Below, one piece after another: positions 1 through 8,691 of a stretch of DNA of 64,000 nucleotides. Within the stretch, counting starts at the first letter, position 1. Every line of letters starts with the position of its first letter. Where the stretch lies: NCBI GenBank assembly GCA_016703425.1, contig JADJCA010000001.1, forward strand, positions 310,001 through 374,000. Direction: 5' to 3'. The stretch comes from Myxococcales bacterium (GTDB lineage Bacteria; Myxococcota_A; Polyangia; Polyangiales; Polyangiaceae). The translations under genes were made by a program, and so were the position numbers. The notes under the pieces were generated by a model. The model searched no databases. It was not told where the DNA came from and was given only the letters and a program-made list of their open reading frames with translations.

Positions 1-162
1 GGCGGTCTTGAAGTCCTTCTTGTCGAGCGCCTCCTGAGCCTCGATGCCAAGTTGGCGAGCCGTGGCCTTGTCGGCGTCGGTTTGGGCTGCCGCCGGTGCC
101 GCTGAAAGGGCCATGGCGAAGGCGAGGGGAGCGATGGGAAGGAGACGCGTAACGAAGCGCAT
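1..162 (-). CDS. Secreted protein of unknown function, N-terminus only
   Basis: Only the first 54 codons are in the window; the gene runs off the left edge. It starts at an ATG read from position 162. Residues 1-26 form a clear Sec signal peptide: two Arg early, a Leu/Ala/Pro core, and a likely AAPAAAQ cleavage region. The mature part begins with a charged helical stretch (ARQLGIEAQEALDKKDFKTA) that looks like the opening helix of a TPR-type repeat, so a periplasmic TPR protein is plausible, but the visible part is too short to be sure. It is divergent from tRNA-Leu, with about 185 bp between them. Confidence 0.6.
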   Translation of the reverse strand, partial: MRFVTRLLPIAPLAFAMALSAAPAAAQTDADKATARQLGIEAQEALDKKDFKTA

Positions 163-305
163 CGACGACACCTTTCCTGAAGACCGGCGCTGCGTCACCG
201 CGCGCCGCGAAGACCCGTGTCGTATCACGAATCGGCTGGGCGCCGCGAAGTGCCGCGAGGCGAGGCGCTTGGCGCCGCCAGCGTCACCCAGGAGAACGCT
301 CGCCC

Positions 306-331
306 TTGACTCGCATGGTGCTCCTTATGTA
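306..331 (+). promoter_or_regulatory. Possible sigma-70-like promoter for tRNA-Leu
   Basis: TTGACT at 306-311 and TATGTA at 326-331 lie just upstream of the tRNA, which would put transcription start near 338, about 10 bp before the mature 5' end. The spacer of 14 bp is shorter than the usual 16-18, so this is a weak call. It rests on the good -35 match and the position. Confidence 0.3.
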
Positions 332-347
332 GGGGTGTGAGCCCGTC

Positions 348-431
348 GCGAGGGTGGCGGAATTGGCAGACGCGCTGGATTCAGGTTCCAGTGGGGTAAC
401 TCTCGTAGGGGTTCAAGTCCCCTCCCTCGCA
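348..431 (+). tRNA. tRNA-Leu, anticodon CAG
   Basis: An 84-nt class II tRNA. The acceptor stem GCGAGGG (348-354) pairs perfectly with CCCTCGC (424-430), with discriminator A at 431. The D-arm carries AATTGGCAGAC, the anticodon loop reads ATTCAGGTT with anticodon CAG, and a long variable arm follows before GGTTCAAGTCC, the T-arm. The sequence after the discriminator is CCG, so CCA is not encoded and must be added by the CCA-adding enzyme. It decodes CTG, which is expected to be the major Leu codon in this GC-rich genome. Confidence 0.95.
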
Positions 432-454
432 CCGCACTTCTCGATGGGCGTTTG

Positions 455-1213
455 ATGGCGCGCGCCGGACCCTTTGTCAGCAACCTCGCGCTCACGCTCG
501 CCCTGAGCGGCTGCCAGTGGCTCCTGACCGAGCCCTCTGGCCCTGGCGGAGGGCCTGGCGGAGGGGTGGGGGATGCTGGCACTGCGTCCGACGCGTTGGC
601 GAGTCCGGAACCAGCGGACGCTTCAGGGAGCGTATTTCTGAGAGCTTCGTGGAGCAACGAGCAGCGCGCGCTCGAAGCGACGCTCCCCCTCGGCACCGCC
701 ATTGCCGCGACGGACATCGTTATCGTGACCCTTCGCGCCAAGGAGCATCTCGCGGAGACCGCCTTGACGACCCTCGGTGCCGAATGGAAGCACGCGGTGA
801 TGAACGAGCGTGGGTGCGGCGGCTCATGGACCGTGTTGCAGATGCACCGCACGGGGCCGCCCGCCAGCCCCATCGCCGTGCAACTCGACTCGGTCGCAGA
901 CTTCGTCATGACCGGGCTCGCCTTTGGCGGGGCGGCTTCGCCGACGAGCGTGCCCCCCCTGCAGCGCGCTGGCTTCGATGGGGACGGTTGGGGGCGGCCG
1001 GCCGCCACGACGGGCCTCAACAGCCTCTTGCTGCTCACCTTCGTTGACGCGACCAAGACTGGCCCGTTCGGACCCCTCGCGGGCTTCGAGCGCATCGACC
1101 AGGGAGCCATCGCCCACTACCACCGAAGCGGCTCCGGCTCCGCAGGCCCTTTCGAGGTCCAAGGTGACCCAGACGGCTGCGGGGCCTCAAGTACGTTTTT
1201 GCTGACTCCCTGA
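455..1213 (+). CDS. Lipoprotein of unknown function
   Basis: About 252 aa. The ATG at 455 (preceded in frame by TTG at 452) gives a lipoprotein signal peptide with the lipobox LSGC near residue 20. It is followed by a Gly/Pro/Ala/Asp-rich linker typical of lipoproteins in myxobacteria, then a globular domain of about 180 residues. I do not recognise the domain. Two Cys in a GCGGSW segment and one near the C-terminus (DGCGASS) could form a disulfide. It follows tRNA-Leu directly with no strong ribosome site, so the exact start is uncertain. Probably anchored in the outer or inner membrane facing the periplasm. Confidence 0.7.
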   Translation: MARAGPFVSNLALTLALSGCQWLLTEPSGPGGGPGGGVGDAGTASDALASPEPADASGSVFLRASWSNEQRALEATLPLGTAIAATDIVIVTLRAKEHLAETALTTLGAEWKHAVMNERGCGGSWTVLQMHRTGPPASPIAVQLDSVADFVMTGLAFGGAASPTSVPPLQRAGFDGDGWGRPAATTGLNSLLLLTFVDATKTGPFGPLAGFERIDQGAIAHYHRSGSGSAGPFEVQGDPDGCGASSTFLLTP

Positions 1214-1264
1214 GCGTCGCAAGGTGGCGCTCACTCGCGGGATCTCGCTACCCTAGCGGGACCG

Positions 1265-1591
1265 ATGTCGAGGTGGCTGGCCAGCGCAGTTCCTTTCGTT
1301 GCCGCGCTTGTCTCGTGTGCCCCCGACGACGGCCGACCGAGCGGGCCGATCAACCTCGTCTTCGACGCGGGAACCGACGGCGACGCCGCCCCCGACGCCG
1401 CCATCACCAAGAAGGGTCTCGCCGCCGACTGCACCGGTGACAGCGAGTGCGAAAGCGGCCACTGCTTTCGCGGCGGCAAGAGCAGCTATTGCTCGCTGGC
1501 TTGCAACGCGCAGAACGCGGCGTCGGTCTGCCTCGCGCCGGCGTTCGATGCAACATGCAACAACCAAGGCTTCTGCCGGAAGCCCGGGTGA
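1265..1591 (+). CDS. Small Cys-rich lipoprotein upstream of the TonB receptor
   Basis: 108 aa. ATG start; signal peptide with the lipobox-like LVSC at about residue 18, then an Asp/Ala linker (DAGTDGDAAPDAA), then a compact domain with six cysteines in the pattern C-x5-C-x4-C-x8-C-x3-C-x8-C plus two more near the end. This resembles the small disulfide-rich domains (Dickkopf-like) found in many myxobacterial surface proteins. Its stop overlaps the start of the TonB-dependent receptor as GTGA, so the two are probably translationally coupled. A role as surface partner of that receptor is inference only. Confidence 0.7.
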   Translation: MSRWLASAVPFVAALVSCAPDDGRPSGPINLVFDAGTDGDAAPDAAITKKGLAADCTGDSECESGHCFRGGKSSYCSLACNAQNAASVCLAPAFDATCNNQGFCRKPG

Positions 1592-3864
1592 GCGTGCGTA
1601 CCTTCGCGATTCCCCTGGTGTTCGCGTGGCTCGGCCTCAGCGCATCCGCCGGCGCGCAACCGGCCGATAGCCCCGCCGCCGGTGACGCGGGCGCCGTCCC
1701 CGGCGCGCCACCGGCCGCGCCGCCGCAGCCCGCAGAGGCGGCGCCGACGGAACCGACGCTCCCGAGCGCCCCCAGCGTGCCGTCCGGCGCGGCCGTCGAC
1801 GCTCGCGCCGCAAAGGACGACGTGGCGGAGGTTCGCGTGATTGGCGACAAGGCCGATTCGCTGCCAAAGGTCCCCGGCTCCGGCACCGTCGTGTCGCGCA
1901 AGGAGATCGAGCGCGCGCAAGCCGTCGAGACCGCCGAGCTGCTCCGTCGCGTGCCCGGCATTCAGGCTCGCGAGGACTTCGGCGGCGGCGGCCGGCTCGA
2001 CATCGGCGTTCGCGGCCTCGACGCGGGCCGCAGCCGACGCGTGCTGTTGCTCGAGGACGGGATGCCCATGGCCCTCAATCCCTACACCGAGCCGGACATG
2101 TACTTCGCGCCGCCCATCGAGCGCTACCGGGCCATCGAGGTCGTCAAAGGCGGCGGCAACATCCTCTTTGGTCCGCAGACGCTCGCCGGCACCATCAACT
2201 TCGTCACGCTGGCCCCGCCGGAGAAGCGAACACTCACCCTCGACGCCGACGCTGGAACCTATGGCTACGCGCGCGGGCTCGTGCGTTACGGCGACGCCGT
2301 CGGCGACACGCGCTACGTGGTGCAGGCGCTCCACCGCCGCGGCGACGGCTATCGCGACCTGCCGTTTTCCTCCACCAACGGGCTCGCCAAGATCTTCTTT
2401 CCCACCGGTGAGCGCGGCACCGCGACGGTCAAGCTCGGTGTTCACCTGGACAACGCGGCCTCCGACGACGTCGGACTGACGTCCGCGATGTTCCGAGCCA
2501 ACCCAAAGCACGGGACGCTCTCGCCGACGAGCCACTTGAAGCTCGAGCGCTTCGATGTGGCCCTTACCCATGAGCATCGCTTTTCCGAGCAGGTGCAGCT
2601 CACGTCGCTGGCGTACGCGTACCGCACGGCACGTCTCTGGCGCCGGCAGGACTACGCGAGGCAGAGACCCGTTGGCTTCATCGACAGGGTTGAGGGGGAC
2701 GAGTCGGTCGCGTTGGGGGCTCTCTACTTTCAACCCACCAACGTGGTGCTCGACCGCAGCTACGATGTCGCCGGCGTTGAGCCACGACTTCGGATCAAGG
2801 CGAAGACGGGCGACGTTCGGCACACCTTCGAGGTCGGCGGGCGAGGGCTCGTCGAGGTGGCCGACTACCAGCAACGCTCGGGCACTTACCCCGAGACCTA
2901 CGTTGGCGCCCTCGAGAGCGCGGAGCGACGACGCGGCCTCGGGCTCGCCGGCTACCTCCAAGACCGCATCGCGTTTACCGACTTTCTCCTCGTCACACCG
3001 GGCGTTCGCCTCGAGCACCTTCGGTATCGAAGGGTGCAACTTCACACCATCGAGGATGGGCGGTCGCTCGACGTCTACCGAGAAGGTGAGGGCGATGTGA
3101 CGGGCTTCGTGCCGGGCATCGGCCTCGTCGCCGGCTCGCGCCGCGTGCACGGGTTCTTCGGCCTGCATCGCGGCTTCGCGCCGCCGCGCGTCAGCTCGGC
3201 CATCAGCTCGCGCGGCGAGCCGGCGCCGGTCGGCGTGGACGAGAGCACGAACGTCGAGCTCGGGACGCGCGCGTCGATCGTGAAGGCGCTGCGCGTTGAA
3301 GTGGCCGGGTTCCTTTCCGCGTTTCAAAATCAGGTCATCGTCAACACGAACCCTTCGGCCGACGTCAACCTGGTCGACGCGGGGGCCACCACGCTGAAGG
3401 GCGTCGAGACGGCCGCCACGCTCGAGTTGGGCAAGGCCTTTGGTTGGCCAACCGTCGTCGACGTTGGCGCGCGCTACACGTTCGCGCGATCAACGTTCCG
3501 TTACGGCGTCGACGCAGGCCGACTCTTGCCGTACGCGCCGCAGCACTCAGGCAGCGCGAACGTCGACGTCGAGCATGAGAGCGGGGTTGGCGGGCAGGTG
3601 AGCTATTCGTTCGTTGGCTCGCAGTTCACCGACACGAAGAACACAGCGGGTGAGGACGTCACCGGTCGCATCGGCGAGTTGGACCCATTCCACCTCGTGA
3701 ACCTCGCGGCACACTACCGCCACAAGGCGAGCGGCCTCACGGCGAGGCTCACGGTGAAGAACGCGCTCGACACCACGTACATCGCCGCGCGACGACCCGA
3801 GGGCATTCAGCCCGGCGCCTATCGGCTCGTGCTCGTGGGCCTTCGCTGGGACTGGTCGCCATAG
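1588..3864 (+). CDS. FecA-like TonB-dependent outer-membrane receptor
   Basis: 758 aa from a GTG at 1588 that overlaps the preceding stop (GTGA). A signal peptide (SVRTFAIPLVFAWLGLSASA) is followed by a Pro/Ala-rich linker of about 50 residues. The plug domain (about 80-215) contains ELLRRVPGIQ, GVRGLDAGRS, LLEDGMPM, a VVKGGGNILFGPQ segment and GTINFVT, the pattern of FecA-type receptors. A 22-strand barrel occupies the rest, ending in the terminal strand YRLVLVGLRWDWSP with a C-terminal aromatic region. The frame stays open upstream to 1447, but that part overlaps the lipoprotein and lacks a signal peptide. Family knowledge suggests ferric-siderophore or citrate uptake driven by TonB-ExbBD; no such genes and no FecR/sigma pair lie here, so the substrate is unknown. 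Confidence 0.88.
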   Translation: MSVRTFAIPLVFAWLGLSASAGAQPADSPAAGDAGAVPGAPPAAPPQPAEAAPTEPTLPSAPSVPSGAAVDARAAKDDVAEVRVIGDKADSLPKVPGSGTVVSRKEIERAQAVETAELLRRVPGIQAREDFGGGGRLDIGVRGLDAGRSRRVLLLEDGMPMALNPYTEPDMYFAPPIERYRAIEVVKGGGNILFGPQTLAGTINFVTLAPPEKRTLTLDADAGTYGYARGLVRYGDAVGDTRYVVQALHRRGDGYRDLPFSSTNGLAKIFFPTGERGTATVKLGVHLDNAASDDVGLTSAMFRANPKHGTLSPTSHLKLERFDVALTHEHRFSEQVQLTSLAYAYRTARLWRRQDYARQRPVGFIDRVEGDESVALGALYFQPTNVVLDRSYDVAGVEPRLRIKAKTGDVRHTFEVGGRGLVEVADYQQRSGTYPETYVGALESAERRRGLGLAGYLQDRIAFTDFLLVTPGVRLEHLRYRRVQLHTIEDGRSLDVYREGEGDVTGFVPGIGLVAGSRRVHGFFGLHRGFAPPRVSSAISSRGEPAPVGVDESTNVELGTRASIVKALRVEVAGFLSAFQNQVIVNTNPSADVNLVDAGATTLKGVETAATLELGKAFGWPTVVDVGARYTFARSTFRYGVDAGRLLPYAPQHSGSANVDVEHESGVGGQVSYSFVGSQFTDTKNTAGEDVTGRIGELDPFHLVNLAAHYRHKASGLTARLTVKNALDTTYIAARRPEGIQPGAYRLVLVGLRWDWSP

Positions 3865-3892
3865 GCGCCCTGCGGGCTGCGTTGGTCGCGAT

Positions 3893-4687
3893 TCACCCGC
3901 CGAAGCCGCAGTAGGCCGGGTTGGCGCCGGCGGGGCAGTCCTTGCAAGCCGCGACGCCGGCCACCGGCGTGACACCAGGGCCGCACTTTGAGCCCAAGTT
4001 GATGTTGTCGCAGAGGGGCGCGCTGGCGCCGCAGTCGTCGTTGCTCGCGCAAGCCTCGCCGCTGCCGAAGCGCTCCAAGCAGGTGTTGTTGCACCGCAAG
4101 CTCTCAAGGCACGGGCTCTTGGCGTCGCAGATCTCGCCCTTCTTCTTCTTGGGGGCGCACTGCAAGGCGCCGGCGGCGCTCGCCACGCAATAGGAGCCGG
4201 CGGCGCAGACCTCGCCCGGGTTGCCGCAGAACTCGCCTTCCTTCTTCTCCACCTTGCCCGCGCACACTTGCTTGTCGCAGATCAGCTCGCCGTCGCAGTC
4301 GTAGCTCGTCGTGCAAGCCTGCAGCTTCGCCTGCGTCCCCTGAAAGGCCTTCTGACAGGTCTCGTCGAGCTTGGCGATGTCGTCGGGCGTGATGGGAGCC
4401 TTCGCGTAGACCTCCTTCGCCTTGTTGACGCACGTCTCACCGACCTTGGCGCGGTACGCCCGCGTTCCCGTCTGGGATGCGGCTGCGGACGTCGCGCAGG
4501 TGGCCTTGCGGGACGCCACGCAGGTCTCAAGCTTCGCGCCGCACTTCGAGGCGACCTGGCACTCCTCGGTGGCCCGCGCCTGACACATCGAGTCGACGGT
4601 CGGGTACTTCGGGGCCTCCTCCTCCTCGGTGGAGCTGCAGGCAAAAACCAACGCGGCGAAGAGAACCGTGCCGAGAGCGCGAACCAT
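3893..4687 (-). CDS. Cys-rich lipoprotein of unknown function
   Basis: 264 aa. The ATG at 4687 has AGAGGAG about 8 nt upstream. The signal peptide ends in the lipobox VFAC (near residue 16), followed by an acidic STEEEEAP segment. The body holds about 26 cysteines, including repeated short modules such as CDGELICDKQVC, CGNPGEVCAAGSYC and CDAKSPCLESLRC, typical of Dickkopf-like disulfide-rich domains in surface proteins of myxobacteria. It is convergent with the TonB receptor (28 bp gap) and downstream of the OmpA lipoprotein on the same strand, but separated from it by about 260 bp. No enzymatic motif is visible; secreted, oxidising environment expected. Confidence 0.75.
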   Translation of the reverse strand: MVRALGTVLFAALVFACSSTEEEEAPKYPTVDSMCQARATEECQVASKCGAKLETCVASRKATCATSAAASQTGTRAYRAKVGETCVNKAKEVYAKAPITPDDIAKLDETCQKAFQGTQAKLQACTTSYDCDGELICDKQVCAGKVEKKEGEFCGNPGEVCAAGSYCVASAAGALQCAPKKKKGEICDAKSPCLESLRCNNTCLERFGSGEACASNDDCGASAPLCDNINLGSKCGPGVTPVAGVAACKDCPAGANPAYCGFGG

Positions 4688-4950
4688 GAACGACTCCTCT
4701 GGGGGGGGCGGGGGGGGCGTGACGGGCTTGCGGGTACCAGATTGGACAGCCGCGGAAACGTATCCTCGACCGAGCCTGCGCCGAGACGCAAGCGCAAGTC
4801 CCTCACGTTCGACGGACGAGCGGCGGCGATCATCACAGCCACGTCGCTCGAGTCCAAGAAAGCGGCGTACAAAAAGGCGAATGCCGCCGCGCGACGCGCG
4901 ACGGCACTCGACGAGGGCGCCACCCGTAGGCAGCGCCGGCGAAGCCGCGC

Positions 4951-5691
4951 TCAGGGCTTCTTGATCATCTTGGGCGTAGCGCCTGCCGGCTTCGGGGCGA
5001 GGTCCGGCTTCTTCTCCGTGGGGCTGCCCGTGGGGGGCGGCGTGACCGGCGGGGGAGCGCTCGCGCCCGCTCCGCCGCCACCCGTGGGCTGCGCGGGAGC
5101 GGCCGGCGCGACATCCTTGCCGTCCATCTTGATGATGTGGAACTCCGTGCGGCGGTTCTTCTGCTTGTTCTCGGGGGTGTCGTTCGGGGCGACGGGCTTG
5201 TCTTGGCCGAAGCCCTGAGCGACCACGCGATCCCCCTTCACGCCGTTTTCGCCGAGCCACTTGGAGACGGCTTCCGCGCGCTGTTGCGAGAGGGTCTTGT
5301 TGCGGTCGGGCGTGCCGGAGTTGTCCGTGTGGCCCTGGATCTGGATCTTCTCGACGTTGGGGTTCTTTTCCATGAACTCCTTCAGCGTGCCGAGGATTTC
5401 CTTCGACTGGGGCGTCTGACGGATCGTCGCCTTGTCGACGTCGAACTCGAGCTGGCCCGGGATCTCGACCTTGTTCTCCTGGATCTTCGCCTTGCCAACG
5501 GCCAACAGCTTCGGCTTCGGCGCTTCCGGGGCGGGCGCCGGCGGGGGCGGCGGCGGGGGGGGCGGCGGCGGCGGCTCGGGCGCCTTGGCCTGCTGCTCAC
5601 CGATTTGCGCGCGGCAGCTGCACCCGTTGAACGAGAACGCGAGGCTCAACGTGGCGACGGCGAGCAGCGGGGAGATCACTTTGCGGATCAT
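4951..5691 (-). CDS. OmpA-family peptidoglycan-binding lipoprotein (Pal-like)
   Basis: 246 aa. The signal peptide ends in a Cys pair (FNGCSC), consistent with lipidation. A run of 12 prolines with flanking Ala/Pro forms a rigid spacer (about 41-60). An OmpA C-terminal domain covers about 75-190, with the landmarks FDVDKATI, GHTDNSGT, LSQQRAEAV, GFGQDKPV and NRRTEFHI; the Asp and Arg residues of these motifs bind diaminopimelate in the family. The C-terminal tail is Pro/Ala/Gly/Lys-rich. It probably tethers the outer membrane to peptidoglycan. GGAGGC lies immediately before the ATG. No Tol genes are in the window, so this is not clearly the Tol-Pal Pal. Confidence 0.87.
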   Translation of the reverse strand: MIRKVISPLLAVATLSLAFSFNGCSCRAQIGEQQAKAPEPPPPPPPPPPPPAPAPEAPKPKLLAVGKAKIQENKVEIPGQLEFDVDKATIRQTPQSKEILGTLKEFMEKNPNVEKIQIQGHTDNSGTPDRNKTLSQQRAEAVSKWLGENGVKGDRVVAQGFGQDKPVAPNDTPENKQKNRRTEFHIIKMDGKDVAPAAPAQPTGGGGAGASAPPPVTPPPTGSPTEKKPDLAPKPAGATPKMIKKP

Positions 5692-5894
5692 GAACGGAGC
5701 CTCCTAAGCATGGATTGCGCCGGGCCTAAGGGCCGGCCGTCCGGAAGGCCCAGCGGGCCCTCGTCTCGGACGGGCGGCAGGTTAGGGGAATTCATGGTCG
5801 TCTCGCAACTCTCCGTTTTTCGGCGGCCCTCTCGCGGCGGCGGAAGCCCGCGATTTCGCCCGCCCGAACCCCTGAATTCGCCTACCGTTCGAGG

Positions 5895-8630
5895 GTGAGC
5901 TCGTCCGGGACGCTGAGAGACCTCGTTCGGCTCCACGAGGACGAACTCCGGTCGGCCGCGGCCAGCGGGACCGACGGACTGGGACTTGCCCAAGCCCACG
6001 CCCGATGGATGGATGGCCTGCTCCAAGGCCAGGCGGCTCGCATCATCGGCGACGGGCCCACCTTGCCCGCGTACGTCCTTGCCGGTGTGGGGAGTTACGG
6101 CCGCGGCGCCCTCGCGCCGCGTAGCGACGTTGATCTTCGCCTCGTGATGTCAGCCGACGCCGCCGAGGCCGCGCAGGCCTGGCTTGAGCGGCTGCTTTAT
6201 CCCTTGTGGGACGCGAAGCTCTCCGTCGGCCATCAGGTGTTGACGGCATCGGAGATGCTCAGCCTCGCGCACGACGATCTAGCGAGCGCGACAACGCTTC
6301 TCGATCTTCGCTTTGTCGCTGGCGACGAGACCGTCCTCGCGCAGCTCCTCGACCGCGCCCACGAAGGCGTCTTCGAAGCGGGTAGCATCGAGCGATTCAT
6401 CGATCGGCTCGAGGCTGAAATCGCAGGACGCCACGAGCGCTTCGGCGGGTCCGTCTACCTCCTCGAGCCGGACACGAAGAGCGGCGCCGGCGCCATGCGG
6501 GATCTCGACGCCATCCGCTGGGTCGCGCGGGCGCGGTATCGAGTGTCCGACGGCGAGCACGGCTTCCTCCGCGAGCTCTTGCGGCTTGGCGTCCTCGTGT
6601 CCCGCGAGGCGCAGGAGCTGGAGGCCGCTACGGCGTTTATGTGGCGGGTGAAGAATCGCCTTCACCTCCGCGGGCAACGCCGCAGCGATCGACTGACGTT
6701 CGACGCTCAAGAGGCCATTGCCATCGCGATGGACTACGCGCCCCGGTCTGGGGATGGCGCCGAGTCGGCGGAGCGCGGAGCCCCCGACTCCCAGCGTGAC
6801 GCCCGCACGCGCGCCGCCGCCGCCGAGCGGCTCATGCAAGACTTCTACGTTCACGCGCGTGCGATCACACGGCTCCGCGAGCGCATCTTCGAACGGGCAA
6901 AACCGCCGCGACGCCGGCCGCGGCCCGTGGAGACAGACCTCGGCGGGGGCGTGCGCCTCTTCGACGGGCACGTCACCGTTGCCGGCAGCCGCGAGCTTCA
7001 GGAGGAGCCGGCCTTGGCGCTCAGGCTCTACGATGCGTGCGTCCAGAAGCGCGCGCCGGTCCTCGCCTTCGCGCGCGACGCCGTCGCCCGCGCGGCGACC
7101 GATCCGGCGTGGTGCGAGGCGCTTCGCGCAAGCCCGGAGGCCGCGAAGCTCTTCGTCGACATCGTGTGCACCATCGGCGAGGTGCCGACGCGCCGGGGCT
7201 CCATCGTTGGGGAGCTGCACGACGTGGGCCTCTTGTTGGCGATGATCCCGGAGTTTCTCCCGGTGACGGGCCGCGTGCACCACGACGTCTACCATGTGTA
7301 CACGGTCGATGTTCACAGCGTCGCCGCCATCGATTGCCTGAGGGCCCTAGCTCGCGGCGAGCTGGCGCACATGCATCCCTTGGCGAGCCGTCTAGCGGCC
7401 GAGCTCGCCGACGCGCCGGTGCTCTTCCTCGCGACGTTGCTGCATGACGTAGGCAAGGGGTACCCCGACGCCGAAGGCTCACGAAAGAACCACTCGCAGA
7501 GCGGCGCGGACCTCGTGCGGAAGATCTTGCCGAGATTCGGATGGACGCTCGAGATCGACGAGGTCGCAGCGCTCGTCGCTTCGCACCTGTCGATGTATCA
7601 CGTGGCGACTCGGCGCGATTTGGACGACGAGTCGACGGTGGAGGAGTTCTGCCGCGGCGTGCGCGGCCGCGAGGGACTTCGAGCGCTCTACCTCCTGACC
7701 ATCGCCGACATCACCACGACGTCACCCACGGCGATGACAACGTGGAAAGCGAAGATGCTCGAGAACCTCTACGTCGCCGCCGACGCGTACCTGAGCGGGC
7801 AGCGCGCGCCCGGGTATGACGACGAACGGCGCCTTCGGATCTTGGCGGCCGCGGCGCAATCGCCGCGCGGCGTTGGTATGACGCCGGACGTGATCGAACG
7901 TTTCGTTCAGTCCATGCCCGAGCGGTACCCCTTCACGACGGCGCCAGAGTCCTTGGCGGCCCATGCCGCCGCTGTCGCCAACCGCGGCGCGCGCGCGGCC
8001 TCCGTTGAGCTCGTGGGACCGGCGCACGGGGATGCGGTGGAGCTGTGCGTGGTGGCCGAGGATCGTCCTGGTCTCCTTGCCGGCATTGCCGCCGCGCTTG
8101 TGTGCGCACGCCTTGAGGTCCTCGCGGCGCAGATCCACTCGAGGACGCGCGCTGAGGGCTCGCTCCGGGCCTCGGAGTGCAGCGAGGCCGTCGACGTCTT
8201 CTGGGTACGGCCACGATCGAGCGGTGCCGGTGAGGTCGCGGACCTGCTCCCACGCTTGCAGCGCGACCTCGAAGACGTCGCGAGCGGACGCGTCGAGCCC
8301 GAGTCTCTCCTGCGGGCGCGCACCGGCTCGAGCTCACCGTGGGGTGAGCGGCGAGGGCCCGCCGTCGCCACGGAGATCGTCATCGACGAGCGCGCCTCGC
8401 CTCGCCACACGGTCATCGAGGTCTTTGCGCGCGACCGCCCCGGGCTCCTCTACTCGCTCGCGAGGGCGCTCCACGAACTCTCCCTCTCGATCGCTGTCTC
8501 CAAGATCAATACGGAAGGCACGCGCGTCGCCGACGTCTTCTACGTGAGCGAGATCGACGGCACCAAGGCCGTCGACCAGGCCCGCCTTCGCGAAATTCGT
8601 GAGCGTCTGACGCTCGCCGCAGAGGGTTGA
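5895..8630 (+). CDS. glnD: GlnD, bifunctional uridylyltransferase/uridylyl-removing enzyme for PII
   Basis: 911 aa, GTG start. Nitrogen-status sensor that adds UMP to PII (GlnB/GlnK) when nitrogen is short and removes it when glutamine is high. Domains in order: nucleotidyltransferase with GSYGRG (66-71) and SDVD (77-80); a helical domain; an HD hydrolase domain with LLHDVGKGY (His517/Asp518), the uridylyl-removing site; and two C-terminal ACT domains with EDRPGLLAGI (about 719) and RDRPGLLYSL (about 842), which bind glutamine. All catalytic motifs look intact and length matches the family. No PII or glutamine synthetase gene is nearby. A perfect 6-bp hairpin overlaps the stop. Confidence 0.96.
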   Translation: MSSSGTLRDLVRLHEDELRSAAASGTDGLGLAQAHARWMDGLLQGQAARIIGDGPTLPAYVLAGVGSYGRGALAPRSDVDLRLVMSADAAEAAQAWLERLLYPLWDAKLSVGHQVLTASEMLSLAHDDLASATTLLDLRFVAGDETVLAQLLDRAHEGVFEAGSIERFIDRLEAEIAGRHERFGGSVYLLEPDTKSGAGAMRDLDAIRWVARARYRVSDGEHGFLRELLRLGVLVSREAQELEAATAFMWRVKNRLHLRGQRRSDRLTFDAQEAIAIAMDYAPRSGDGAESAERGAPDSQRDARTRAAAAERLMQDFYVHARAITRLRERIFERAKPPRRRPRPVETDLGGGVRLFDGHVTVAGSRELQEEPALALRLYDACVQKRAPVLAFARDAVARAATDPAWCEALRASPEAAKLFVDIVCTIGEVPTRRGSIVGELHDVGLLLAMIPEFLPVTGRVHHDVYHVYTVDVHSVAAIDCLRALARGELAHMHPLASRLAAELADAPVLFLATLLHDVGKGYPDAEGSRKNHSQSGADLVRKILPRFGWTLEIDEVAALVASHLSMYHVATRRDLDDESTVEEFCRGVRGREGLRALYLLTIADITTTSPTAMTTWKAKMLENLYVAADAYLSGQRAPGYDDERRLRILAAAAQSPRGVGMTPDVIERFVQSMPERYPFTTAPESLAAHAAAVANRGARAASVELVGPAHGDAVELCVVAEDRPGLLAGIAAALVCARLEVLAAQIHSRTRAEGSLRASECSEAVDVFWVRPRSSGAGEVADLLPRLQRDLEDVASGRVEPESLLRARTGSSSPWGERRGPAVATEIVIDERASPRHTVIEVFARDRPGLLYSLARALHELSLSIAVSKINTEGTRVADVFYVSEIDGTKAVDQARLREIRERLTLAAEG

Positions 8631-8644
8631 GCGCTAAGGCGCTC
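8629..8644 (+). terminator. Short inverted repeat at the glnD stop
   Basis: GAGCGC and GCGCTC pair perfectly around a TAAG loop. There is no T-run after it, so it may be a weak terminator or mRNA-stabilising hairpin rather than a classical Rho-independent terminator. Confidence 0.3.
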
Positions 8645-8691
8645 CGCCGGCTGGCGCGTCGGGTAGACTCGCCCCGTTGAGGAGGTCTCTG

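Noticed and set aside
1214..1264. Cobalamin or Fe-responsive riboswitch before the TonB receptor
   Set aside because: Only 51 bp and no conserved B12-box or Fur-like site can be seen.
1486..3327. Long antisense open frame (about 613 codons) opposite the TonB receptor
   Set aside because: It mirrors the receptor's GC-rich third positions, has no start signal, signal peptide or recognisable domain, and overlaps the real gene.
5545..5575. G-rich run considered as a regulatory or slippage site
   Set aside because: It encodes the poly-Pro linker of the OmpA lipoprotein on the other strand; no evidence for slippage.
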